From contig SLQI01000331.1 of NCBI GenBank assembly GCA_007131535.1, positions 1 through 6,570 of the forward strand: a DNA stretch of 6,570 nt, written 5' to 3'. The position numbers were made by a program, and so were the translations under genes. Positions 1-5,157 of this stretch are shown piece by piece; the stretch's first letter is position 1, and each line of letters opens with the position of its first letter. The notes below the pieces were generated by a model. That model saw only the letters and a list, made by a program, of their open reading frames with translations. It had not been told where the DNA came from and searched no databases. Origin of the DNA: Balneolales bacterium. GTDB lineage: Bacteria; Bacteroidota; Rhodothermia; Balneolales; Natronogracilivirgulaceae.

Positions 1-416
1 CCCATTTTTTCCAGCTTCTCCCGCAGTGAGGTGATTCGCGGCCAAATACCGACTGCAAATGCCCCGGTAGCTGCAACGTACATACTGCTGCCGGCACCAC
101 TTATGACCGATCCGCCCGGACTGGTCATCAACAGGATCATCCCCAGGTTAAGCAATGCATAGGCACCCCAGGCCCACAACGGGTGTCCGCGGCGGTGGTG
201 TTGCCACGGAATCCTCGGCAGCATCCACCAGGCTACCCCCATGATCAGCATCAAAAACCAGCCGACCAGGCCGGCTTCAATGTGCGGCATGCGCATACCC
301 CACCCCTCCGGCCACCAGCCGGTGGTTTTCACTGTAAGCAGAAGTGCTCCCGCGGTGACGGTAAGCACCAGCCAGATCAGAGAGGTGCGGATCATCCAGA
401 TGGAGACTGTGGGCAT
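1..416 (-). CDS. Four-helix membrane protein, heme-copper-oxidase/NnrS-like, partial (C-terminus cut by window edge)
   Basis: The frame is open from the ATG at 416 to the window edge, giving 138 visible residues and no stop. It begins MPTVSIWMIRTSLIWLVL and has about four hydrophobic segments (roughly residues 7-28, 46-66, 79-98 and 108-126), so it is an inner-membrane protein. A histidine (H45) opens the second segment, which ends in a WWMLPR motif; a basic HHRR stretch follows, then ALLNLG. The same layout is seen in the protein encoded just upstream (465-905), so the two are paralogues. The H...GW...G...W-M-x-P-R pattern recalls small fragments of heme-copper oxidase subunit I (CcoN-like) or NnrS-type heme proteins, but I cannot assign the family. 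The start has no Shine-Dalgarno sequence and lies 48 bases after the previous stop, so co-transcription is likely. The family call is inference; the reading frame itself is secure. Confidence 0.72.
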   Translation of the reverse strand, partial: MPTVSIWMIRTSLIWLVLTVTAGALLLTVKTTGWWPEGWGMRMPHIEAGLVGWFLMLIMGVAWWMLPRIPWQHHRRGHPLWAWGAYALLNLGMILLMTSPGGSVISGAGSSMYVAATGAFAVGIWPRITSLREKLEKM

Positions 417-424
417 GGTTTTAT

Positions 425-445
425 TAAATTCGAATTTCGAATTTA
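425..445. repeat. Perfect 21-base palindrome between the two membrane-protein genes
   Basis: The arms 425-434 and 436-445 are exact reverse complements (10 bp each) around a single central T at 435. The core is two copies of TTCGAAT-like sequence at a 7-base spacing. It fills nearly half of the 48-base gap. It could bind a dimeric regulator or form an AT-rich hairpin. There is no evidence for either beyond the symmetry. Confidence 0.7.
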
Positions 446-464
446 GAAGTTTATTCCTTCAGAA

Positions 465-905
465 TTACTTTTTTGCATTTTTAGCCCCTGCCGGCCTGAC
501 TCTCTGCCAGATCATCCCGGCATACAAAATGCAGGCTATAGCTTTCATCCATCCGCCGGCGATCAGTATGGCCGTCAGTGCAGGACTGCCATGATAGCCT
601 CCGTTGGTTTCCAGCAGGGCGCGGATAATCAGGCCGAGATTCAGAAGAATATAAACCGTCCACCAGACCGCTTCCGGTCCCCGATGGTTTTCCCGGCTGT
701 AACGGGGGAACATCCAGACTGAGACTCCGATGATGATCTGGGTGATCCATCCTACCGTCAGGGTGTGATAAAACAATACCTGAAGCCCGGTCTCTGCTCC
801 TCCGATCCAGCCGGCACTTGTCATATGGCGGATGGCAATCAGAATCATGGAGATGATCAGCCAGATCAGTCCGGTTTTAAGAAAGAGTCGGGAAATCAGG
901 GGCAT
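465..905 (-). CDS. Four-helix membrane protein, heme-copper-oxidase/NnrS-like
   Basis: A 146-residue integral membrane protein with four predicted helices (about 8-25, 43-63, 80-97 and 111-133) and a short basic tail ending AKNAKK. The second helix begins with FYH (H47) and ends with VWMFPR, followed by an NHRG loop and then ILLNLG. This pattern is shared with the truncated neighbour at 1-416, which points to an old tandem duplication. Similar small proteins resemble pieces of heme-copper oxidase subunit I or NnrS, in which helix histidines bind heme; here that role is only inferred. The ATG at 905 follows an A/T-rich stretch with no Shine-Dalgarno sequence, as for the other left-half genes. 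It sits 62 bases after the RIC gene, with a hairpin in the gap. Its position beside an NO-stress protein and nos genes suggests a role in handling nitrogen oxides or in oxidase assembly, but no function is proven. Confidence 0.78.
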   Translation of the reverse strand: MPLISRLFLKTGLIWLIISMILIAIRHMTSAGWIGGAETGLQVLFYHTLTVGWITQIIIGVSVWMFPRYSRENHRGPEAVWWTVYILLNLGLIIRALLETNGGYHGSPALTAILIAGGWMKAIACILYAGMIWQRVRPAGAKNAKK

Positions 906-923
906 ATTTTAACGGGATATAGC

Positions 924-951
924 ACCTTCCGAACTCGGGAGTCCGGAAGGT
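924..951 (-). other. Stem-loop between the RIC gene and the membrane-protein gene
   Basis: The outer arms 924-931 and 944-951 are perfect reverse complements (8 bp). In the minus-strand transcript the stem extends by a G-U and three more pairs to 12 bp, closed by a CCCG tetraloop at 936-939. Read on the plus strand, it is followed by TTTTATT, like an intrinsic terminator. Read in the direction of the genes, the run of A comes before the stem and no U-run follows. It may therefore stabilise or partly terminate the RIC message, or stop antisense transcription entering from the left. Confidence 0.6.
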
Positions 952-967
952 TTTATTGGCTTGTCGT

Positions 968-1687
968 TCAATTACTTATCAACTGTGTAGCTTTGGGAAA
1001 CAGCAGATTGTTTTCCAGGTGCACGTGTTGATGAAGATCCTGCTCAAAATCCTGCAGTTCTTTATAGGCCAGCTGATAGGTCGGGCAGGCCCACTCAGGC
1101 GGCGTGAATTGATTGCTCAACTCTGCAATTTTTGCCATCGTATCGCCGGCGTGCTCATGTTCGGACTCCAGCTCCCTGTGCAGCCGTTTTAAATCTTCCC
1201 GCTGCTTTTCATCCGGAGCTTCATTGTTTTTATGTTTTTCCAGAACTGCCTCAACTAACGGAAACTGCTCGTTTTCCTCTTTTTCAAGGTGAGTCATCAT
1301 CGCTCCGGCCAGCTCTTCAAATAATTTTGCAATTTCTATGTTTTCCGGTCGGTCGTGGCCGTGCCGCTGAGCTACTTTGTTAATCCACTGTGCAATTCGC
1401 GGAATCGCCGATCGCACATAGGTATGATGGTTTTGTTTGATGTAGTCGATTAACAGTTCGGCGCTCCAATCCCGAAACCGGGGCATTCCGGCGGCAGGCT
1501 GAACCATCACGTGTTCGAGCTCTTTTACCACTTCGTTCGGGTCGATGCCTTTCTTTTCACAAACTTCGGCAAGCGGCTTTTTCCCGCCACAGCAGAAATC
1601 CATACCGTATCGACGAAATACATCGGCCGTTCGGTAATCTTCGGTGACCAGTGTGGCTACATGTTGGTGTAGAATTGGGTTAGACAT
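968..1687 (-). CDS. ric: Iron-sulfur cluster repair di-iron protein, RIC/YtfE/ScdA/DnrN family
   Basis: A 239-residue cytoplasmic protein of normal family length. An N-terminal ScdA_N domain (about residues 8-60) carries the DFCCGGKKPL motif, with cysteines C32 and C33. A hemerythrin-like four-helix domain follows (about 80-232). Its likely iron ligands are H87 or H88 in NHHTY, H133 and E137 in HLEKEE, H177 or H179 in SEHEHAG, and H221 and E225 in the HVHLENNLLFP motif. In E. coli YtfE the matching residues hold an oxo-bridged di-iron site. Proteins of this family help restore iron-sulfur clusters damaged by NO or peroxide, and in denitrifiers they are commonly induced by NO through FNR/DNR- or NsrR-type regulators; I saw no clear box for either. 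The start at 1687 is the only ATG that keeps the whole ScdA_N domain; it lacks a Shine-Dalgarno sequence. The structured leader at 1723-1868 lies directly upstream. Confidence 0.95.
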   Translation of the reverse strand: MSNPILHQHVATLVTEDYRTADVFRRYGMDFCCGGKKPLAEVCEKKGIDPNEVVKELEHVMVQPAAGMPRFRDWSAELLIDYIKQNHHTYVRSAIPRIAQWINKVAQRHGHDRPENIEIAKLFEELAGAMMTHLEKEENEQFPLVEAVLEKHKNNEAPDEKQREDLKRLHRELESEHEHAGDTMAKIAELSNQFTPPEWACPTYQLAYKELQDFEQDLHQHVHLENNLLFPKATQLISN

Positions 1688-1722
1688 AGTGTTTGGTTGT
1701 TTGCTTTTTTGATTGTTACCTC

Positions 1723-1868
1723 GTCGTCTGCCCGGTGAGCCGGGCTTAATTTCAGGTGCGGCCGACTTTGCCGATTTGCACCGGCACCGGAAGCCCCACC
1801 TCCGTCCGGGCTGACGACTTACAAGCTAACGGCTACGGATGCCCAGGGCTGCCAGAGCCGTCAGCCCG
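1723..1868 (-). promoter_or_regulatory. GC-rich structured leader element upstream of the RIC gene, unassigned
   Basis: This is the core of the 212-base gap between ctaA and the RIC gene (1688-1899). A 13-base motif occurs three times: at 1723-1735 (GTCGTCTGCCCGG), at 1806-1818 inverted (CCGGGCTGACGAC), and at 1856-1868 in the first orientation. In the minus-strand mRNA the middle copy can pair with the first-transcribed copy (13 bp with one G-U) or with the last copy (one mismatch in 13), but not both. A small extra hairpin, GCCCGG-TGAG-CCGGGC, lies at 1730-1745. The flanks are T-rich, and the 9-mer TGGTTGTTT occurs on both sides (1694-1702 and 1892-1900). I do not recognise TPP, cobalamin, FMN or other common riboswitch cores. 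It could be an unknown leader RNA, an attenuator, or a REP/BIME-like or MITE-like interspersed repeat. No protein-coding frame here is convincing. Confidence 0.55.
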
Positions 1869-1899
1869 CACGGTGGTTTTTATTAATTTGGTGGTTGTT

Positions 1900-3000
1900 T
1901 CATACCGGATTGCTTCGTTCTGTATATTCGCCTTGTCCAGCGGGCAGACGGCGGTACATTAGCCTGGCAAGCCCTATAGCTATCGCAAATACGGCCAGTG
2001 CTACCATCTGGTGAAATGAGGCCATTCCTTCGGGATTTCCGGCCAGCAGCAGCCAGCCTCCCAGACCAATCTGCACGACCAGCACGCCAAGAAAAAGCCC
2101 GGACCAGATCTTCAGTCGTTTGTCTTCGGGATTTTGAAGAGGCAACCCTATGGAAACCGCCAGTGCTATAACCAGCAGAAGCCAACCTAACATGCGGTGC
2201 AGCCACTGCGCGGTTACGGCGTTGTTCAGGATATCCGCCCACATCGTACCGTATACTCCGAGTTCCGGGGGTATCCAATAGCCTCCCATCGTTGGGAAAG
2301 TCGGGTAGACAAAGGCGGCCTTCAGCCCGGATACCAGTCCGCCGGCCATGACCTGAACCAAAACTAAAAGTGGCAGAAGGACGGCCATCCACCTGAGCAC
2401 AGGCGATATGCCGGAGGTGTCCACGGTCAGGGGCTCCTGCAATACGGTTCGCTGCAGCACCAGCCTCCACAGCAATCCGAAGATTAAAAAGCCCAGCCCG
2501 AGATGAACACTCAGCCGCCAGGGAGTCACGTACGGCTGATCGGCAAGTCCGCTTTGTACCAGATACCAACCGGCCAATCCCTGCAACAGGCCCAGCGCCA
2601 CTATGACCGATAGTTGCATGATCAGCCGGCGGGACAGCCAGCCCTTCCACCAAAAAAATCCGAACGGAACGATAAACAATATTCCGAGTCCGCGAGCCAG
2701 CATACGATGGCTCCATTCCCACCAGTAAATGGTTTTAAACTCATCCATGCTCATTCCGGCCCTGAGCTCCTGATACTCCGGGATCTCCCGGTATCGATCA
2801 AAAGCGCCTTCCCACTGTTCTGCTGTAATGGGAGGTATCACTCCGGAAATAACCTCCCACTCCGTGATCGATAAACCGGCCTGATTCAGACGGGTAAGCC
2901 CGCCAACCAGAACCAGCAATGCCAACCAGAAACAACCGGAAGCGAGCCAAATAGTAACCCAGTTCTTAGGAGAAATAATTTTCTTATCGTTGTTTTTCAT
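1900..3000 (-). CDS. ctaA: Heme A synthase, COX15/CtaA family
   Basis: A 366-residue inner-membrane protein with about eight helices, the usual size for the COX15-type family. It oxidises the C8 methyl group of heme O to a formyl group, making heme A for aa3-type (and related) cytochrome oxidases. The sequence shows the family landmarks: GGLTRLNQAGLSITEWE (33-49) and SGVIPP (52-57) after helix 1, then EFKTIYWWEWSHRMLAR (87-103) with H98, H166 in RLSVHLG, H268 in TAQWLHRMLGW, and H330 in MASFHQMVAL. The four histidines fit the two heme-binding pairs of the family, one per four-helix half. The ATG at 3000 precedes a lysine- and asparagine-rich cytoplasmic start; it has an A-rich leader and no Shine-Dalgarno sequence. 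No ctaB (heme O synthase) is visible, so heme O must be made elsewhere. Its place between a cupin and an NO-repair gene is unusual, because denitrification enzymes do not use heme A. Confidence 0.95.
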   Translation of the reverse strand: MKNNDKKIISPKNWVTIWLASGCFWLALLVLVGGLTRLNQAGLSITEWEVISGVIPPITAEQWEGAFDRYREIPEYQELRAGMSMDEFKTIYWWEWSHRMLARGLGILFIVPFGFFWWKGWLSRRLIMQLSVIVALGLLQGLAGWYLVQSGLADQPYVTPWRLSVHLGLGFLIFGLLWRLVLQRTVLQEPLTVDTSGISPVLRWMAVLLPLLVLVQVMAGGLVSGLKAAFVYPTFPTMGGYWIPPELGVYGTMWADILNNAVTAQWLHRMLGWLLLVIALAVSIGLPLQNPEDKRLKIWSGLFLGVLVVQIGLGGWLLLAGNPEGMASFHQMVALAVFAIAIGLARLMYRRLPAGQGEYTERSNPV

Positions 3001-3014
3001 TGGTATTTATTTTA

Positions 3015-3070
3015 GTAACAAAGTGACAGAGTGGTAAAGGCACAAAGGGACTGAGGCACATAGGCACTGA
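3015..3070 (+). repeat. 8-base-period tandem array, left arm, in the ctaA leader
   Basis: Seven consecutive imperfect 8-base units: GTAACAAA, GTGACAGA, GTGGTAAA, GGCACAAA, GGGACTGA, GGCACATA and GGCACTGA. Most fit G-G/T-N-A-C-N-N-A. The first part (3014-3033) is a near-perfect reverse complement of 3111-3130, giving a 20-position stem in the minus-strand mRNA with two G-U pairs and one U-U mismatch around a loop of about 77 bases. The array lies in the 146-base gap between the cupin stop and the ctaA start and is not part of an obvious gene. Confidence 0.85.
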
Positions 3071-3105
3071 GTCTCCTGATTTCGACTTTACTTATAATGT
3101 TTGTC

Positions 3106-3137
3106 CTCAACACTCCGTCACACTGTTACTTAGTTAC
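3106..3137 (-). repeat. 8-base-period tandem array, right arm, in the ctaA leader
   Basis: Read on the minus strand this is four 8-base units: GTAACTAA, GTAACAGT, GTGACGGA and GTGTTGAG. They share the GTAAC/GTGAC core with the left arm at 3015-3070 but run in the opposite direction, so the two arms form an inverted repeat. The array begins about nine bases after the cupin stop codon, where a stem could protect the end of the upstream message or reduce read-through into ctaA. Confidence 0.75.
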
Positions 3138-3146
3138 TTTAAAGTT

Positions 3147-3467
3147 TCATCCCGCATTTTTCATCAAAATCAAAACAAACTGTAAATGTGTTTTCGGATG
3201 CACGGCATGCACTTCTGATGGCTCAAGATAGAACCAATTCCCTTGTTGCATGGGCAATTTGCCTCCGGGAGTTTCCAAAGTACCCTCACCTTCCAGTGTG
3301 TGAATCCAGACCGGGTATTTAGAAGTATGTTCACTGAGTTCTTCGCCCGGCGCCAGTTTCATGTGCACCAATGATGTATATTCATTTTTGAGCAGCGTTT
3401 GGCTCAATATTCCCCGCTCCGGCATAGGCTGAAGTCGAGCTTCTTCGATGTTAATTGGTGTGGCCAT
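3147..3467 (-). CDS. Small single-domain cupin, function unknown
   Basis: A 106-residue soluble protein forming one cupin beta-barrel. Cupin motif 1 is seen from G41: GEELSEHTSKYPVWIHTLEG, with H47. The usual H-x-H is H-T-S here, so the second histidine is missing. Motif 2 is GNWFYLEPSEVHAVHP (76-91), with P83 and H87. With only two clear metal-ligand histidines (H47 and H87), it may bind metal weakly or act as a sensor or binding protein rather than a dioxygenase. The final strands (LQFVLILMK) close the barrel. There is no signal peptide, so it should be cytoplasmic. It lies 206 bases after nosY and 146 bases before ctaA, both gaps being filled with repeats, so it may be its own unit or a loosely linked operon member. 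The start lacks a Shine-Dalgarno sequence. A role in nitrogen-oxide sensing or metal or heme handling is only a guess from context. Confidence 0.85.
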   Translation of the reverse strand: MATPINIEEARLQPMPERGILSQTLLKNEYTSLVHMKLAPGEELSEHTSKYPVWIHTLEGEGTLETPGGKLPMQQGNWFYLEPSEVHAVHPKTHLQFVLILMKNAG

Positions 3468-3515
3468 GGTGTTTATGTTATTTGACTGTGTGAGTGAGTT
3501 ATTGATTAATAAACA

Positions 3516-3547
3516 GGCACAAAGGCACTAAGGTACAGCGGCACAAA
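3516..3547 (+). repeat. 8-base-period tandem array, left arm, in the cupin leader
   Basis: Four units in a row: GGCACAAA, GGCACTAA, GGTACAGC and GGCACAAA. Bases 3516-3531 are the reverse complement of 3633-3648 apart from one position, which is a G-U pair in the minus-strand mRNA, giving a 16-bp stem. A weaker 8-base rhythm of TGAGTGAG type continues to the left towards the cupin start. Confidence 0.85.
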
Positions 3548-3624
3548 GTTTTGGTTTGCATTGAAACCGTAAGTTCCCGGTGTTTCCTAATGGCAGATTA
3601 ATTGATATTGAAAATCATTAAAAT

Positions 3625-3664
3625 TTTGTCCCTCAGTGCCTTTGTGCCTATGTGCCTTTGTCCC
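3625..3664 (-). repeat. 8-base-period tandem array, right arm, just after nosY
   Basis: Read on the plus strand there are five units: TTTGTCCC, TCAGTGCC, TTTGTGCC, TATGTGCC and TTTGTCCC. On the minus strand they become GGCACAAA-type units, the inverse of the arm at 3516-3547. It starts nine bases after the nosY stop, where the resulting stem could define the 3' end of the nos message. The 14-mer AGGCACATAGGCAC in it (3644-3657, minus strand) also occurs on the plus strand at 3054-3067 in the next gap. Confidence 0.85.
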
Positions 3665-3673
3665 ATTCCTCCA

Positions 3674-4450
3674 TTAAAAATTCCTTCGCAAAAATGCTCT
3701 TCTGCCCAGCCAGAATGGTATGGCCAGCCAGAGCAGCATCGCTGTAATGCTTATGGACTGACCGGCCAGACTTCCGAAGAACCGTTGGAACACGGCACCG
3801 GTAAATCCCATCAGTGCTGAGATATCGTAGTTGAGCAGCAGCAGGATACGCCCGAGGTCAACCGGGTTGAGCATGGAAAGTATAATTACCGGCTGCTGCA
3901 GCGGGTAATCGGAAAAGCTGTAGATGATCAGCAGGATGATGCCGTCATAGATCACCGTAAAAAAGAGCCAGAGAATCAAAGCGATCCCCAGTCCCTTGAT
4001 CCGGTCTTCAAAAGAGAGTGCCAGCCCGAATGCCATAGCGACGAAAATGACGGTCAGCAAGATACCGGTAATCACCAGAAACAGAATAGACCCTATTTCT
4101 GAACCGCGCATTAAAAACGGCACAGCTACACCCACAGTAAATGCCACTGATAGCGGTACGGTTACCCCGCTGAATAACCCGAAAAACAGACTGCTGCGTT
4201 TGACCGGCTGGCACAACAAAAGCTCGATGTATTCTCTCGAGTTGTACAGATACATTGCTCCAAGCACGATGCTTATCAGCGGGATTACCAGTAAAACCAC
4301 ATTCATCATACTGGTAATCACTCGGTCGCCGTCACCGCCGAATTGGAATAAGGCTTCCGTCACAGCGAAGAAAAACAGGGCATAGGCCCATACCCACTTA
4401 CTGCGAAATACATCCTGCAGCTGGTATTTGATAATTTTGGTGGTACTCAT
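3674..4450 (-). CDS. nosY: Nitrous oxide reductase maturation permease NosY
   Basis: A 258-residue ABC-2-type permease with about six membrane helices (roughly 19-37, 46-69, 85-112, 119-146, 154-178 and 233-250), of normal length for NosY. It forms the membrane part of the NosDFY complex, which supports assembly of the copper-sulfur CuZ site of NosZ in the periplasm. A family-typical segment after helix 2, YNSREYIELLLCQPVKRSSL (69-88), lies in the region that contacts the ATPase, and a second conserved stretch is LNPVDLGRILLLL (194-206). The start overlaps the nosF stop in ATGA (4447-4450), and AAGGAG lies seven bases upstream (4458-4463), so the two are translationally coupled. The downstream gap holds repeats that may end the nos transcript. 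Confidence 0.95.
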   Translation of the reverse strand: MSTTKIIKYQLQDVFRSKWVWAYALFFFAVTEALFQFGGDGDRVITSMMNVVLLVIPLISIVLGAMYLYNSREYIELLLCQPVKRSSLFFGLFSGVTVPLSVAFTVGVAVPFLMRGSEIGSILFLVITGILLTVIFVAMAFGLALSFEDRIKGLGIALILWLFFTVIYDGIILLIIYSFSDYPLQQPVIILSMLNPVDLGRILLLLNYDISALMGFTGAVFQRFFGSLAGQSISITAMLLWLAIPFWLGRRAFLRRNF

Positions 4451-5157
4451 GCTGCTACTCCTTCCAGTTTTGAGGCGAGCGCCCGTTCGAGGTTGGGCTG
4501 ACCGGTATCGTCTAACAGGGAATCCACAGTGGTAACAAAGTGGAGGTTGCCTTCCAGCAGGTAGACCACTTTATCCGCCAGCTCCTGAATTTCGCTCATG
4601 ATGTGGGAGGTCAGGATGATGGTTTTTCCCTTCTTTTTTTCGGTGATGATCTTGTCCTTAAGCTTGCTGCTTGCGATGGGATCGAGTCCGGCCGTGGGCT
4701 CATCCAGAAACAGGACATCCGGGCAGAACAAAAAGGCGAGTACCGCGCTCATTTTTTGCTTATTCCCGCCCGAAAGCGTTTTGAAAGGTTTATTCATCTC
4801 GCTTTGCAGGTTGAACATCGTGATAAGCTCTTCATCCTGTACCTCCGGATAGTTACGCAAATCCCGGATCATCTCCAGAATCTCTTTGACGGTGAGGTTT
4901 TCAGGATAGCGGGCTTGCTGCGGCATGTATCCGATTCGCTCCCGGTACGTGTAATCTCCGTTGAGCTCTTTGCCGTCAAAAGTTATGATGCCGCTGTCCG
5001 GACGGACCAGCCCGAGTATGCTTTTGATTAATGTGGTTTTACCGGCTCCGTTGGGTCCGAGCACAGCTGTTACTTCACCCGGTTCAAAGGATACATCCAC
5101 CCCTTTCAGAGCCTCGAGTTTTGCAAATCGTTTTTTTAATTGTTTTACGGTAATCAT
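4447..5157 (-). CDS. nosF: ABC transporter ATPase NosF
   Basis: A 236-residue ABC ATPase that powers the NosDFY complex on the cytoplasmic side of the membrane. All nucleotide-binding motifs are present: Walker A GPNGAGKTT (34-42), Q-loop Q80, signature LSGGNKQK (128-135), Walker B VLFLDEP (148-154) with D152 and E153, D-loop AGLD (156-159) and H-loop H185. The signature has the N-K-Q form (GGNKQK), which is normal for the NosF/CcmA-like branch. The length is slightly below the roughly 300 residues of many NosF proteins, with a short C-terminal tail after residue 200. The identity as NosF rather than another ATPase rests on its place between nosD and nosY. Its start overlaps the nosD stop in ATGA (5154-5157), behind a strong Shine-Dalgarno sequence. 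Confidence 0.95.
   Translation of the reverse strand: MITVKQLKKRFAKLEALKGVDVSFEPGEVTAVLGPNGAGKTTLIKSILGLVRPDSGIITFDGKELNGDYTYRERIGYMPQQARYPENLTVKEILEMIRDLRNYPEVQDEELITMFNLQSEMNKPFKTLSGGNKQKMSAVLAFLFCPDVLFLDEPTAGLDPIASSKLKDKIITEKKKGKTIILTSHIMSEIQELADKVVYLLEGNLHFVTTVDSLLDDTGQPNLERALASKLEGVAA

Noticed and set aside
1688..1899. Cobalamin, TPP or other common riboswitch upstream of the RIC gene
   Set aside because: Reading the minus strand I found no conserved core of these classes; only the alternative stems are supported, so it is left unassigned.
1883..2722. 279-codon minus-strand frame overlapping ctaA
   Set aside because: It is an alternative frame of ctaA; the COX15 motifs and membrane helices are in the other frame, and this product is rich in arginine and glycine without a domain.
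3500..3620. Possible FNR/DNR boxes around TTGAT motifs (TTGATTAATAAAC, TTGATATTGAAAATCA)
   Set aside because: Neither has the second ATCAA half at the required four-base spacing, so no FNR/DNR site is claimed.
3015..3664. CRISPR array
   Set aside because: The units are 8 bases with no spacers and no cas genes; repeat length and layout do not fit CRISPR.
4540..5031. Long plus-strand open frame opposite nosF
   Set aside because: It is a shadow of the NosF coding strand, which has all ABC motifs; the plus-strand product has no recognisable domain.
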